64,000 nt of DNA from Apostichopus japonicus. Taxonomy: Eukaryota; Echinodermata; Holothuroidea; Aspidochirotida; Stichopodidae. The stretch covers positions 8,820,001-8,884,000 of the forward strand of contig NC_092572.1 of assembly GCF_037975245.1 (NCBI RefSeq). Direction: 5' to 3'. Numbering within the stretch: position 1 is the stretch's first letter; every line of letters begins with the position of its first letter. Below, piece after piece: positions 25,624 to 37,575 of the stretch. The notes under the pieces were generated by a model. The model saw only the letters and a program-made list of their open reading frames with translations. It ran no database searches and was not told the DNA's origin. The translations under genes and the position numbers were made by a program.

Positions 25624-28600
25624 AGTTACCTGTATCGCATATACTTCAGACCAGGTAGACTTTAGACTCATTGCGTTGGTAGTTGATCGTCTGCCAAGTT
25701 TTACTTTTACGACATTCAATGTAACAGGTACAAGTGGCCCTATATGGCTTGTAAAGGTGCTCTGACTATACTTCATAAGAAAGAGATTGTCATTTAGCCG
25801 TGATTTCAAAGAAAGTACTACTTAACGGATGCTAATTACGGCTTCAACAACCTGTCAATCGAATACGATCAGGAGAGTTACCAACTGAATTAATAACCCA
25901 AAGAACAGTAATCCCCTGTCACATTTTATCTGTATTACCGTTATACACTATGTATCATGTCTACGATAGTGCTAAGATATACACTTGTGGACATTATTTC
26001 GTCATTGAATGGAATGTACTGTCACGTACCACCGGGTGCATTGGAAGTAAAGGCTCACATCTCTACAGTGTTCATATGTAGTGAGCGACGCCTGTAGTTA
26101 ATCACGGTAGTAAATCAAGGCAATTAGTAGCATCTAAGGAAGTCAATGATTAGGTCCCGCACCACAATTAATTTACACACTTAACTCGTCATATTCAAAT
26201 ATATATATGCCAAAGCATATATAGAAGTTTTCAACTTTAAATCATGCAGTTTCATTTAACGGCAGAACAAACGATGACAGTAATTGATAACATGCTTAAG
26301 CAAGCATTACTTTAGGTACTTTTACCCCTTTTCTCTGACGGTTAAACTTTCGGGCGGATGAACACTACTCTAACCGTGTTGCGGTACCGTTAGGCAAATT
26401 AAACCCGCCATCTTACTTGAGTTCCAACAGTATTGGTCTGCGCATGATCAATATAACATCGCCCTTAATGAGTGTAACGAGAACTCTGAACTAATTCTAG
26501 TTTAACGAGGTTGATTAACTTTCTACCAATCTGTATTTTAAATATGAAGTAAATAATATTATTGGAAGGCGGTCTTAGAACATTCGTTTCTTTTATGTAA
26601 AACTAACGACACTATCTCGATTTGAGCCAGCGTGGTGATTGTATGCTTCATCATAAGAGAACAAATTTAGCAGTTTTTTCAGCAAGCGAATGTTCATACA
26701 ACTATAGTCTATAGACTGTTAAACTTCACATATTTAAAATAATGAAATTAATGAGTGAAATACCCATGACTAACTATACAGCTTATTGAAGGTTGAAGAT
26801 GGTTTCCTTGGCGCAAACACGTAAACTCTGGGGAATAAAATCAAAGGTTTCATCCCCACTCATCCCTTCAGCCACCCACTGACATACAAAATATTGCCAA
26901 AATAATTCAGTGTACATTGCATAAATACGTAGCATGTAGGTAAACAGTCGAAAATTCTTCAATATAAAGCACCATTTGGGTTTTTAAGTCCATTTTACCA
27001 AAATTCCTCAGGGCCCGGCCCTTCCCTTAGAACTTTCCCCACGGACGGCATAACATCTCAACCCACTCCACCAGTATAAAAATGGTGGTTGGTCCCCTGT
27101 GTATGCTAGTAGGATTAAAACTCTTAGATTCAGACGTCTTTGCTTTTACTATGCTATGTCTCGCTTTGTCTCAAGTATGTGACTTTCTCAATACCCTAAA
27201 TGAATATCACAAGTCGTGATTCAGCAATGTGTTATCCCCTGCTCTGAACAATTGCCGTGCTCCAGTAAACCTTTTCTATCGGAATTCGTTGAACGTGCTG
27301 GGACACTCGTCACAATGTGCCAAAATCGTTTACTTGAATCACGTGACTCTCCGAGAACTGAATGTAACACGTTTAATCTGAACTCCAAACATTTACTCCC
27401 ATAAAGAACGTAACAGGAATCCACGTCCATTTTCTTGGTATATACATATATAGTTATTATAGTTATAATGCAAACTGTTAGAAGAGAAAATGTTTTATTC
27501 GTAATAACATGTTTAGGTAGTTGTTTCGTTAATGTGTCTGATAACTGCTTAAGAAAGAAAAAATAAAGACAATTACAATATTTTTTTAACTTTTCTCATA
27601 TCGGAGAGTTTATAACTTATGCGGGGCTCCATTAGAAACATGAATCTGAAATGCATTGTAATGTACCGCTAATAGTTTGTGTTCCTATTGTTTTGTTAGC
27701 ATGTCAAATTTATTACATCACTGATCATCACAATTCACACAGAATCACGATTTCAGACTGAACCTGTCATGAATATATATGTTACACTACCACCCTCGTT
27801 TGTAACTAAGGTACGATACTGCATTCCGTTCACTATGACATGAAGCATTATAACAACGTTACATTCTGTTTATTTTACTGTAAAACAATAAAGAAGTTGT
27901 TAACTTCACAAAATTGCAGTATGGTGATGGTTAACTGTTTTCTCTTTGATATAGTTTATATAGATGTCTAAGCATTTTTGAATCTTTGAATATATAAAGG
28001 TATACTCGGACCGGTTGTGATTGGTCAAATTTCTCTTAACCCTCTGTTTCGTGTAAATACCTTGAGTCGATATGCCATTCGGAAACTGAATGGCCTAACC
28101 TAAAGTGGGAATACAACTGACTGGGTCCACTTTACTTCTAACTCGATTTAATATTAGTACATTAGAGAACTTCCACAGCTTTCTTGGTGTCGTTTCTTGC
28201 TTGTAGGATAATAAGGAAATGATTATTGTTACTTCGTATACTCAGTCCTTGACCGCCGCTTCATCCAGGATACTTCAAATGCAGCAAATACATACATACA
28301 TTTATACACGCACACACATACGCCATCATGAGTTCAAAGGTTACAATTATCATCGAAACCAAAACAACAAATATCATTAGTAATCAAAGAAATTCCGTAT
28401 ATCACGGTACCAAGGACTTTGACAAGATAGAAAATATTATTCTGAAATACGATGAACAATATCTAACCAAATTTATTAGTTTATTCGTGGAATCCATTGA
28501 GTTTTCTCATAATTATTGTACCAATTGAGACTGATTATTTTCATTGACTTAATTTGACAATTACTTACTTTTGCATGACAAGTCGGACATTCAGATATGT

Positions 28601-28857
28601 AATCAGAAGTGATATGTAGATAAATATGTCATAAATTAGAAGATAATGTGTTATTTATAATTTATTGTCATTTGTGTGAGAATGTTGTTTAATTACTTTC
28701 ATGTATATTTTATATATCATTCATAAACGTCAAACCAAATAATGTATATATAATATATATATAACACGAAAAAAATAAAAAAATGTGCCATGCTCTGCGC
28801 ATTTGGTAATATATTATTTTTCTCTCCATATCAGAATGTTTAGCCCCCCCCCCCACC
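25624..28857. other. AT-rich intergenic DNA, no gene seen
   Basis: No coding-like exon, array or element end was recognised over about 3.2 kb between elements A and B. The overlapping frames on both strands at 27216-27430 have no domain. The frame at 28328-28528 starts with a real ATG but shows no domain or splice context. Confidence 0.45.
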
Positions 28858-30327
28858 AACCTCAGGCGCGTATCCAGGATTTTCAAACCCGGGGGTCGCG
28901 AATTACTATCTAAGCGGAGCGCCACCATCGGTTGGCGCGCAGCGTACAAGAACATTTCTTGTTTTGAAACCCCCCAGATCACCGGAAACGGCACTTCTCG
29001 GGCTTGAAATGACCAAGAGATGTACACTTTTTTTTTACAAATTTTTGAGAACGATACTCCCTAGATCGCCGGAAATGACCCTTTCCGGGCCTGGCTAATT
29101 TGCAGATAAACGAAGAATAAGGTGTCATCGCCAAATAACACCAACAATATGTGAGAAATGTCAATAAGTAGATGAGAGCGCAATAAAAAAGTCAATTATC
29201 TAGAATAAGTAAAAAGTGGTAAAGAGCTGAAAAAGGCGCCAGCAGTCCATTTGAGTCCGTCAGGGGGGCATCTGCCCCCTGACCATATGGACGCTCCGCC
29301 ACTGCGCGGCGGGGGTGCAGGCCCTAATTCGCCATTACTAATGTAAAAGAGAGTTTTGACATAATTGGACCTCCATGCTTTTTATACATCTACATGAGAC
29401 ATGTCGTTGTTTACATTAGCATCCGGCGGTATACTGCGCAATTTGAACCGACCGTACGGTACATGATGGCATGCGATGTAATAACCGATGCTTGCTTATA
29501 TGATATTGACATGAACGTTGAACGCGCGCTTCGCGCGCGAAAATTTTTGGTTATTCTTTCAGGCAAGTCGGACAGTTTTGAGGCTTTTCATCCTGGAACG
29601 CCATTTTCATGCTCACTGATATGATGTGATATCTGCTGTTTGCGTTACAAATTCGAACAGGCGCGTAGCGAGGAATTTGCCAAGGGAGGGGCGAAGCCTG
29701 TAGGCAAATTATCTAAGCGTAGCGCCAGCAAATTTTGGCCGAAAATGTCTCCCAGATCGCTGGAAATGACACTTCCCAGGCCTTGTAAGTTGCCTCTAAG
29801 CACTTTCTATTTTGAAATTACTTAGCGATATAATTTAAAAAAATGCTGAATGGGGGGGGGGCGGGCGGTCGCCCCCGTCCCAAAATGCGTCATGTTCCCC
29901 GACGACACGGTCGAGTTCGAGACCAGCCACAGTTGGTTTCATAGCACAATTCTACACACGCGTTATGATAGACCATATATAGTATATATATAGATCATTA
30001 GTGAGAGAGGAAAATGGAAACGTCAAAAATGGAGTTGTCGGTGTAAGGGGTAGGGTGAGTCACACTTTTACGAAATCATTGATCCGTCACTGGCTACCCT
30101 TCAGCGCTGTAATGATGTCACTGTTCTTCTTTCTCTTCCCGGTGTCTTCGCGTTTTGCTTTTACTCCCTCTTTTTCTCTCTTTCTTCTTTTTCTTTTCCC
30201 TTCCTTCCTCTCCTCCTCCTCTTTTTTCCCCTCTTTCTTCCTTTTTTCTTCTCTTTTTTTCTCTTCTCTTTTTCTTACCCGCGGGGCGCGCGCCCCCAAC
30301 GCCCCCCCTGGATACGCACCTGAACCT
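28858..30327 (-). mobile_element. non-autonomous hAT-like element B with 5-bp target duplication
   Basis: The element spans 28863-30322, in opposite orientation to element A. Its ends are CAGGCGCGTATCCAGG and CCTGGATACGCACCTG, flanked by AACCT (28858-28862 and 30323-30327). Its right 1 kb (29320-30322) matches the first 1.1 kb of element A in reverse complement, and its left 150 bp matches the last 150 bp of element A. It is 1,460 bp against 1,956 bp for A, so it is an internally deleted sister copy. Confidence 0.75.
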
Positions 30328-30772
30328 ACATATCGAAGTTCAGAAATCCAAATATAACCTCTCACTCGGTTTCTTTTCTATAGATAATAGCTGGAAACTA
30401 GTCTATCTACTTTTCAACAAAAAAAACTGACTGGCACTTCGAGAGAAATTCAGAGACTTTAAATGGAATTAAATAGCTCATAGTAGAGTTCATGAGTAAC
30501 AGATACTTGTTTGAATCATGTATTGTCTATAAATTATTTGTGAATCACGCAATTGCGTAACGATTGTGTTAACAAATTAGCATTTGTTAACTAAATCATA
30601 GAAGACTACAGGTAAAGTCTAAACTGACAATAGCACGAGGCATTGGTTCACTGAAAATACAACTGCAGAACAGGCATGGATTAGAGGAAAGAATGTCGTT
30701 TGCAAGATATATCTTTCGTAGTACCATTGAGTAAAAGGTAGTACTGATTATGTTCAATAGTATACAAATAAT

Positions 30773-30855
30773 GAATGGTTTCCATTCGCGCAATAGTGCA
30801 AATATTTCATGAGTTGAAAGAAATATTTGCACTATTGCACGAATGGAAACCATTC
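30773..30855. repeat. 36-bp inverted repeat with 11-nt loop
   Basis: Left arm 30773-30808 and right arm 30820-30855 are complementary over 36 bp with a single mismatch, around an 11-nt loop. Weaker complementarity continues about 20 bp outward (TATGTT, ACAAATA). Because of the symmetry both strands encode the same peptide start (MVSIRAIVQIF). This is either a MITE core or a transcribed hairpin. Confidence 0.85.
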
Positions 30856-30859
30856 AGTA

Positions 30860-32025
30860 TTTGTTTTATGCAACATATTATTTTAAGATGGGTAAAATGC
30901 ACTCATGCAACAGATTGTTTTGAACAGGCAGGTTTCTCTGCTCTCTTACCATTGATAAAAGTACTACCAAAACAGTATAACCCATGGTTCTATTTCAAAG
31001 AGTGGAATAGAGCGGATATTGCATGCAATCAACGAGCAATTGACCAATCAAATGACCAGAATACAATTAGATGTTGTATAATAATATATGACCTCTTTTG
31101 GTAAGTTAAGGTCTCGACAGTTACCAAGATCGATTCGAATAGAAGTAGCATGTTCTATTACCACAATTACATTAATAACACACAGTGTATGATGGATCCA
31201 TTCAAACTAGAATTTATGGCACGTTCTTGCATTGTAGTAAAGGTGGCTGTTGAGTTTTAGTATTTTATCTTCTGACAATGTTTATTTCTTGTTCTCCGAG
31301 CAGATTTTCTTAGTAAAAACGTTTTAAAGGATAAGAGATCTCTCTACACCACACGATTTCCTTATTAATATGCTAATCATGAAGTTATTCCCACATTATA
31401 TAATCATAAACGGTTTATAGGTAACAAAAGTGTTCGTGTTTAAGTTTATAAATGCCTTTTTTATAAGAAAACCTTCAACACGAGTTCACAAGTATTGAGT
31501 TCTTCTATCAAAAGGTATTTATTTCACATAGGTTTACAACATAGGCCTATGTTCCTAAATAATGTTTATGTACCATTTCTCTGTTCATAAACATGTTTCT
31601 ACTGTGCCGCTTTAAATTTCTTATTTCAAACGAACTGTAACTGACATGAAATATATCATATTCTGTTTAATTCACTAAGTAGAATAAAATATTACATATT
31701 CAACTGTTAAGTGAACAAGCATTTTCAAGCAGATATAGTTATTCATACAGTTACATAAACTATGATCGAAAATTTAAGATAATTTGTACATAGGGATAGA
31801 ACTCTTAATTCATACGCAGGTAGATAAAGGTAAAACATAGACTCCTCTGGTAGAAGCGGGTGTGAGAGATCTGTACACATCAATTGTATTAATTATTTAC
31901 GAACTTTATTCTGTATGATTAATTATCAGTAAAGACGCCAACACTCTACAAAACTTGCATATTATTACATTTGAGCTTCATAGCGTTGACACACATATTA
32001 TAACATCATTGGAAATGCCATCATA
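30860..32025. other. AT-rich intergenic DNA, no gene seen
   Basis: The plus frame 30775-31104 runs out of the hairpin and shows no domain. Nothing else is recognised. Confidence 0.45.
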
Positions 32026-32385
32026 CTAAAGGTTACTTTCTTGATAGAGATCTGTGTAGAGATATTCAATGTACATATTGGTGTAAGGTTTGTGTTGTAG
32101 AGAGTTACTGTGGAGGTCAAAGCGTAAGTGATCTACTAGGCCTGAGAATTTGGAAAAGTATATAATTTTGTTAATGGATTGTAAATAGAAGCTGTTAGTA
32201 ATATTTCTGGGAAGTGTGATGTACCTCCTGTAAGCTGCTTCTAGCTGAGAGATTGTACGGTGATCATAGGGTAAGGCGAAGATAATGTAGCGCCCTAAAG
32301 TGCGAAGTCCAAACCCAGGCCGAGCAGTGGCGGGGTACTCGGGCAACTGGAGATCACCCGATGTCAGGAAGTCTCCCGACACGGA
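32026..32385 (-). CDS. candidate third exon of small gene, unknown protein
   Basis: If the 47-bp intron 32386-32432 (GTAAAG to a pyrimidine-rich CTCTTGAG) is real, this exon continues in phase 0 from the exon at 32433-32560. It adds about 119 residues, beginning SVSGDFLTSGDLQLPEYP and ending YQESNL before a TAG at 32026. GC content is higher at the start of the exon than around it. If the intron is not spliced, the frame reads on from 32433 for about 23 codons, through a hydrophobic stretch (ALLMFLFLL), to a stop at 32364. That would make a protein of about 76 residues with a possible C-terminal membrane segment. I do not recognise either version. Confidence 0.35.
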   Translation of the reverse strand, partial: SVSGDFLTSGDLQLPEYPATARPGFGLRTLGRYIIFALPYDHRTISQLEAAYRRYITLPRNITNSFYLQSINKIIYFSKFSGLVDHLRFDLHSNSLQHKPYTNMYIEYLYTDLYQESNL

Positions 32386-32432
32386 CTCAAGAGAAACAAA
32401 AACATAAGCAATGCAATTTTGGAGTTCTTTAC

Positions 32433-32560
32433 TCTAACATAACCAAGTAGCGAGTGATTTTGGTAGTCAACTCCCGCTCCCGTTAGACCTTCCGTTAAAC
32501 CAACATAAACGGAATATTGACTGGCATGTGGCTGCACTCGGCGTCGTGCAGCTTCACGAC
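32433..32560 (-). CDS. candidate second exon of small gene
   Basis: A 128-bp exon with a strong acceptor (TTTCGTTTCTCTTCTGCAG) and codon-like, GC-richer sequence (REAARRRVQPHASQYSVYVG then LTEGLTGAGVDYQNHSLLGY). Entry phase 1 matches the exit phase of exon 36288-36321. The intron between them is 3.7 kb and contains a complete hAT-type element (32683-36046). The protein is not recognised. Confidence 0.45.
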
Positions 32561-33063
32561 CTGCAGAAGAGAAACGAAAGTAAAACAAATGGTTAATGAT
32601 ACATTACAAAGCTACCCATCAATGAAATTATCTCGTGGCTAGTATACAGGTGAGTAGACTAATGCTGACAGGGTTATTAATTCAGTGGCGGAGAAACAGG
32701 GGGTTGGGGGGTTTTAACCCCCCACTTTTTGAAGAGGGGGGTTGACCCACACAATCAACCCCCTCCCCCCTAATTTTTGCCAGTAATGTTATGTTATAGC
32801 CTATGTTTTGTCCTCCAAATAGCATAATAAATCAAATCATTAAATTTGAAATTGTTAAAGTCATTTCAACCTTTTACCTGGTAGGCTACATGAACAATTA
32901 ACGACCGAAAACCGAGTTGGAATTGATCCACACATTATTTCTAGCCCTTTTTCCCCACCTTGCGCATTGGAACTTGTAGCTCATAGCGCTAACTTCACCC
33001 CACAAACAGACATACACAAAATAACGTTTTGTTGCTCAATATGAGTGTCGAAATGGAAGCAGG

Positions 33064-33226
33064 ACACTTCGCCCAACAACCATTTCGCCCAACCAGCCTG
33101 GTCATTTCGCCCAACCAGCCTGGTCATTTCGCCCAACCAGCCTGGTCATTTCGCCCAACCAGCCTGGTCATTTCGCCCAACCAGTCTGGTCATTTCGCCC
33201 AACCAGTCTGGTCATTTCGCCCAACC
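33064..33226 (+). repeat. 22-bp minisatellite, forward orientation
   Basis: About seven copies of CATTTCGCCCAACCAGCCTGGT, nearly identical, with CCTGG changing to TCTGG in the last units. The period is not a multiple of three, so the Pro/Ser/Trp-rich frames across it are artefacts. Confidence 0.95.
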
Positions 33227-33744
33227 TTGATTAAATATGATACTTCAAAGGGAAACGTTCGGGAATTGTTAAAGTTACAGGATACGAACCGGATACTAGG
33301 GAAACTTGAAGTCGTGGTTAAATTGATTACATATGTGATTACATATGTGATTACATTGATAAAGTGGTTACACTGATTAAATATAGTACTTCAATATTAC
33401 GGACGGGTTTTATATATATTTTTTTTTTCAATTTAATAAGGAAACGTTCGGGAATTGTTAGTCAGTAGGATGGATCAGTGTTTTAGGGATTAGGTTTGAT
33501 AGGTTTTTATGAAGACCGATTCCCCTGTGTGTGTATAATAATATAGCTTCCTATGTATGCGTAAACGCCTAAAGTAGTGTAATCCTCCCATTATACCCAA
33601 AATAACTGCTCAGACTTCGATCGATATCGAGCGGACCGCACTATTTCATAACCTATTACGAAGTTACCTAACCCAAAATAAATCAAATTGAACAAGTGGA
33701 ATAGAAAAAGTAATATTATTCTGACTGAATATTAGTAAAAATAA

Positions 33745-33969
33745 GGTTGGGCGAAATGACCAACACGGTTGGGCGAAATGACCATGCTTGTTGGGCGAAA
33801 TGACTATGATGGTTGGACGAAATGACCATGCTGGTTGGGCGAAATGACCAGGCTGGTTGGGCGAAATGACCAGGCTGGTTGGGCGAAATGACCAGGCTGG
33901 TTGGGCGAAATGACCAGGCTGGTTGGGCGAAATGGCAGTTGGGCGAAATGGTTGTTGGGCGAAGTGACT
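33745..33969 (-). repeat. 22-bp minisatellite, inverted copy of the array at 33064
   Basis: About ten units of GGTTGGGCGAAATGACCAGG, the reverse complement of the first array. The units nearest the outer start are the most diverged. The two arrays are separated by about 520 bp of unique sequence. Confidence 0.95.
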
Positions 33970-34362
33970 AGAAAGCGTCGAAATCTGTCGCTAGACTAGC
34001 GCGCTTTGGCACTATCAATGCGAGGTCGATTTCGCCGCACGTGCTTTACGTCTTACACAGCACCGTTTGGTAAAAATGTACTCTGTTTTTAGGAATGAAT
34101 TGATAATTACATTGGTTGTGTTGTAGGGGACTACCTCAGGAGTTAGGACTATTTTGGGAAAGTTTGGTTTATGTGATGACTGTAGATTGTTTGGAAACTT
34201 CACTTGATTCATGTGAAAACTCACCTGAACTCAAATGTAAATTAGGTTTGAGTCTTTGCTCCTGTGTGTAAACCTGTGATATGGTTAGTGTAGAACTATG
34301 ATGCTGTAACTGACTGACTCAAGTGACAGAACATGATATTTCAATTTTCAAAATATGAAATG

Positions 34363-35846
34363 GTTAACAGGCGCATATCCAGGGGGGCATGGGGGCGCGC
34401 CCCCCGGGTAAGAAAAAGAGGAGAGAAAAGAATAGAGAAGGAAAAAGGGGAAAAGAGAGGAAAGAAGGGGAGGAAGGAAGGAAAAGAAAAAGAAGAGAGA
34501 AAAAGGAGAAAAGGATGGAGTAGAAAATACGGCAAGAAAACTGGAAGAGAAAGAGGAACAGTGACAAAATTATTCGAATTTGTAAAGCAAACAGCAGATA
34601 TCATATCATATCATATCAGTGAGCATGAAAATGGCGTTCCACCATAAACAGCCTCCAAACCATGGGCGCAGATCCTGGTGAGGACAGAGAGGACAGTGGG
34701 ACGCGTCCCCACCAACTTTTTCAGTAGCGGGGACATGATATAACTTGTCCCCACCAATTTGTCTTGACCAATAGCTGCATTTCAAGTTCCCCTGTATTGT
34801 GCTTTGGCGCAGTTTGATCCAGCATTGTGCAAATGACATGCAGCAGTTCTCATTTTATTGTATTTTATCCACAGTTGTTAAATATAGGACGGAAATCGCA
34901 TTTGCGGCAGTCTATATTTGTTTTCTGGGAGAGGACCCCAGACCCATCGTATATGCAAAACTCTACTTGGATTATTTGTCCCCTGATTTTCTTTCTGCAG
35001 ACGCCCATGTATTTCTCCAAACTAAGTTTCTAAGCCATGAGATCTAAAACTTAAGGAGGTTTAGGAGCATCATTAGGTCTGGGAAGTGTTATTTCCGGCG
35101 ACCTGGGAGGTATATTTGCCTAAACAAAATTGTACGCTACGGGCGAACCCATGGTCGCGCTCCGCTTAGATAGTGTCAGAGAACAGACAAGCGCCCCACC
35201 ATTATCCAAGACTGATCTGCGCCCATGCTCAAAACTGTCGATGTGTGTAGTGTTCGGTTCGGAAATATCTGGTATATTTTTATTTCCTTCAACGAAATTT
35301 TTTAGTAGCCTTCTGAATTTTCGAAAATTCCCTGACCAACCTTCTTCATCATACTTCATCATACTCGTGCAATTTTGACCCGTCTGTTAGGGTTTGAAGG
35401 AGATTTTTCTATATCGGTTGTCCATAGATGATATTTTGTGCAACATTATGGGTATGTTTTGATGTGAATTTATTCACGAGAATTGTGAATTTTCAAATTC
35501 TGAACAGTGGGGCTGACGGGTATTGTGAGCCGCGATGAAGAATCACCTACGTAAGCAATGATCCACAGGATATGTGATGAAGTCGAACATGATGTGTGAC
35601 TGGTGACAATCTTCAAAAAGGTTATAGATGAGAAAAAAAGTATTTGGAAATACTTGGTTCTCAGGCAAAAGTGTACATATGGTTGGTCAGTTTCAAGCCA
35701 GAGAAGTGCTATTTCCGGTGATCTGGGGGTACCAAAACCAGAAATTTGCTTGTACGCTGCGCGCCAACCAATGGTGTCGCTCAGCTTAGATAGTTATACG
35801 CGCCCCCCCCCCCGGGTTAGAAAATCCTGCATACGCCCCTTGTTAA
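34363..35846 (+). mobile_element. hAT-like element C with 5-bp target duplication, nested in D
   Basis: The element spans 34368-35841. The left end is CAGGCGCATATCCAGG and the right end CCTGCATACGCCCCTT, flanked by GTTAA (34363-34367 and 35842-35846). Its first 150 bp and its 35233-35841 part match the start of element A and 24940-25618 of element A. Between them, 34660-34830 differs. It is nested inside element D, so it inserted later. Confidence 0.7.
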
Positions 35847-36287
35847 AGGCAGCTTTTCAAGGTCTGGGCAGTGCCATTGACTGCAATCTGGGAGGCAATA
35901 TTTGCCAAAAAAATTCTTATGCACTTCCCGCCAACTTATGGTGGCGCTCCACTTAGATAGTGAGCCAGCAGTTATGACTTTTTATTTCATCAATGGCCTG
36001 CAACCCCCCCCCCCCCCCCACTTCTGACAAGAAATCTCCGCCACTGTATTAATTACTTGACAGAGTAAGGAATCATAAGAGTAATCCCAGTGATCGCAAA
36101 ACAATAATAAAATGCTTTCTGTTATACAACTACTTACTTCTCTTTGGGATTTCACTACCTTCCCAAAAATACAATCCTCTTAGCTTCTCTCTAAGTGAAA
36201 AACAATCATCACCTCATCAAAACACAAAAACAGTAACCTGTATGTTGCAAACAACCCTGCATAAAGTGAAGATTTAACTTTGCTCAC

Positions 36288-36321
36288 CTTGAGCAACCCT
36301 TCCCACAATCCCAAAAGACAT
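36288..36321 (-). CDS. candidate first exon of small gene
   Basis: ATG at 36321 with A at -3 opens MSFGIVGRVAQ and ends after one base of the next codon at a GTGAGC donor. Joined to 32433-32560 it gives MSFGIVGRVAQG-REAARRR..., in frame. The protein is unknown. It lies only about 430 bp downstream of the TAA of the Death domain exon, on the same strand. Confidence 0.45.
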
Positions 36322-36570
36322 GTTTAACAACACCACCTCATCATGAAAACAGGATGCACTGCATGACAGCAAAATACATCTTTTCTAGGACTATGGCAGT
36401 AACTACTGCCTACAAGGTGGAAACTTTCACCAACAGCAAATCCTGAATCCCAGCAGTGTAAGCTGGAATGTCTATAATTAACCTAATTACTGGTCAGATA
36501 TCCGACTGACATGTCCACAAGGAACAGTTTCAAGCAGAAACAAAATTGTTATCTTTTTGCTCAATTTTAG

Positions 36571-36572
<2 letters not shown>

Positions 36573-36602
<30 letters not shown>

Positions 36603-36610
36603 CATTATAT

Positions 36611-36670
<60 letters not shown>
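36573..36670. repeat. (AT)n microsatellite
   Basis: AT runs with TTTATATATACATT interruptions, just downstream of the Death domain gene's stop codon. Confidence 0.95.
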
Positions 36671-36673
<3 letters not shown>

Positions 36674-36748
36674 TAAGAGTTGCCCTTAGATTAATGCAAC
36701 CCTCTCTTTGCAGCATCTAAAATTGTGAATAATATTTGATTAGTAAAT

Positions 36749-36979
36749 TTACCAAGTAATTTTATCCGCTAGATCTTTTCTTCCTGCATTTAATAATGCT
36801 GTTTTGAGAGAAGAGAGTGTTGCTTCGTTTCCTTTAGTATGAGTCCAAATCGAAAACATTTCAAAAGCGCGATCTTTGGTATATCCAAAATTTGTATAAA
36901 GATCCTTCAGAATTTGTTCCGTTAGGCCTAGTTTTCTACCAATATCACGCCATTCCTCTGTTATTTCTCCAGATACTTT
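36749..36979 (-). CDS. terminal exon: Death domain
   Basis: The exon encodes 76 residues, KVSGEITEEWRDIGRKLGL to GRKDLADKITW, then TAA. It fits the Death domain (PF00531) pattern: a conserved eW..lgr.Lgl in helix 2, a central W in the F.MFSIW segment of helix 4, then L...L...agrkdLad.i in helix 6. Death domains bind other Death domains in adaptors such as FADD or MyD88 and in IRAK-type kinases. The acceptor is CTTTCATCTACAG, phase 0. The preceding exon (39170-39208, ...TLKDFIE) completes helix 1. A C-terminal Death domain is unusual for NACHT proteins, where death-fold domains are normally N-terminal. A GTAAAT at the stop codon could in principle be a donor, but then phase would not fit the next exon found. 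Confidence 0.85.
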   Translation of the reverse strand, partial: KVSGEITEEWRDIGRKLGLTEQILKDLYTNFGYTKDRAFEMFSIWTHTKGNEATLSSLKTALLNAGRKDLADKITW

Positions 36980-37575
36980 CTGTAGATGAAAGAGATCAGC
37001 TTCTTGTGTGGAAAACTTACTAATGATGAAGTACAATTTATTTTACATGGTCAAGGATCAATGGTAAACCTGATTAAGTTTCCTTTCTCTGAGACTTGGA
37101 TGTTTTTGATGCCCTTCTGTGCACATTGTACATAGTCTTAATTACACAATAATGTGCTAATTGTACATGATTTGCTAAAATTACACCATGCTTACTGTAT
37201 GCAAAATCATTGGATTTCATAATGATTCACAAGATAACTTCCATAGAATTTCATTATAATTTCATTACTACTGTCAATTTGCACCATGATGTAGTGCAAG
37301 GTTACGATGATTCACTAACAACATACCATGATGTGATAACTATACAAGACGATAATCATTTATAAAATGGAGTAGGTGTTGTGTACGATGATAATGTACA
37401 AACCTTCCCTGTATGCATACAGCTAGGGATTTTCAATTTTTAAATGTCATGATAATACGCTCCAGGCAGTTATAAACATATTACAGAAAACTCAAAATGT
37501 ATATACGAGATTCTCAGACTGCTCAGACAGCATGCTCATGCCCGAAGAAGAATATCGTTGCCAGGGGGACACTGC

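Larger units (their letters stand above)
32675..36054. mobile_element. hAT-type element D with perfect 8-bp target duplication
   Basis: The element spans 32683-36046 (3,364 bp). The ends are CAGTGGCGGAGA and its exact complement, flanked on both sides by TATTAATT (32675-32682 and 36047-36054). An 8-bp duplication with CAG...CTG ends is diagnostic of hAT transposons. No transposase frame is visible. Instead the element carries two minisatellite arrays in opposite orientation (33064-33226 and 33745-33969) and a nested element C (34368-35841). It lies in the first intron of the small minus-strand gene. Confidence 0.85.

Noticed and set aside
29988-30365. Lys/Glu- and Ser/Phe-rich ORFs at 30001-30430 (also 23541-23910 and 34333-34647)
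   Set aside because: They are translations of the purine-rich tract shared by the three CAGGCGC-type elements.
33064-33969. CRISPR-like look of the 22-bp repeats
   Set aside because: The units are directly adjacent with no unique spacers, the setting is eukaryotic, and no cas-like gene is present.
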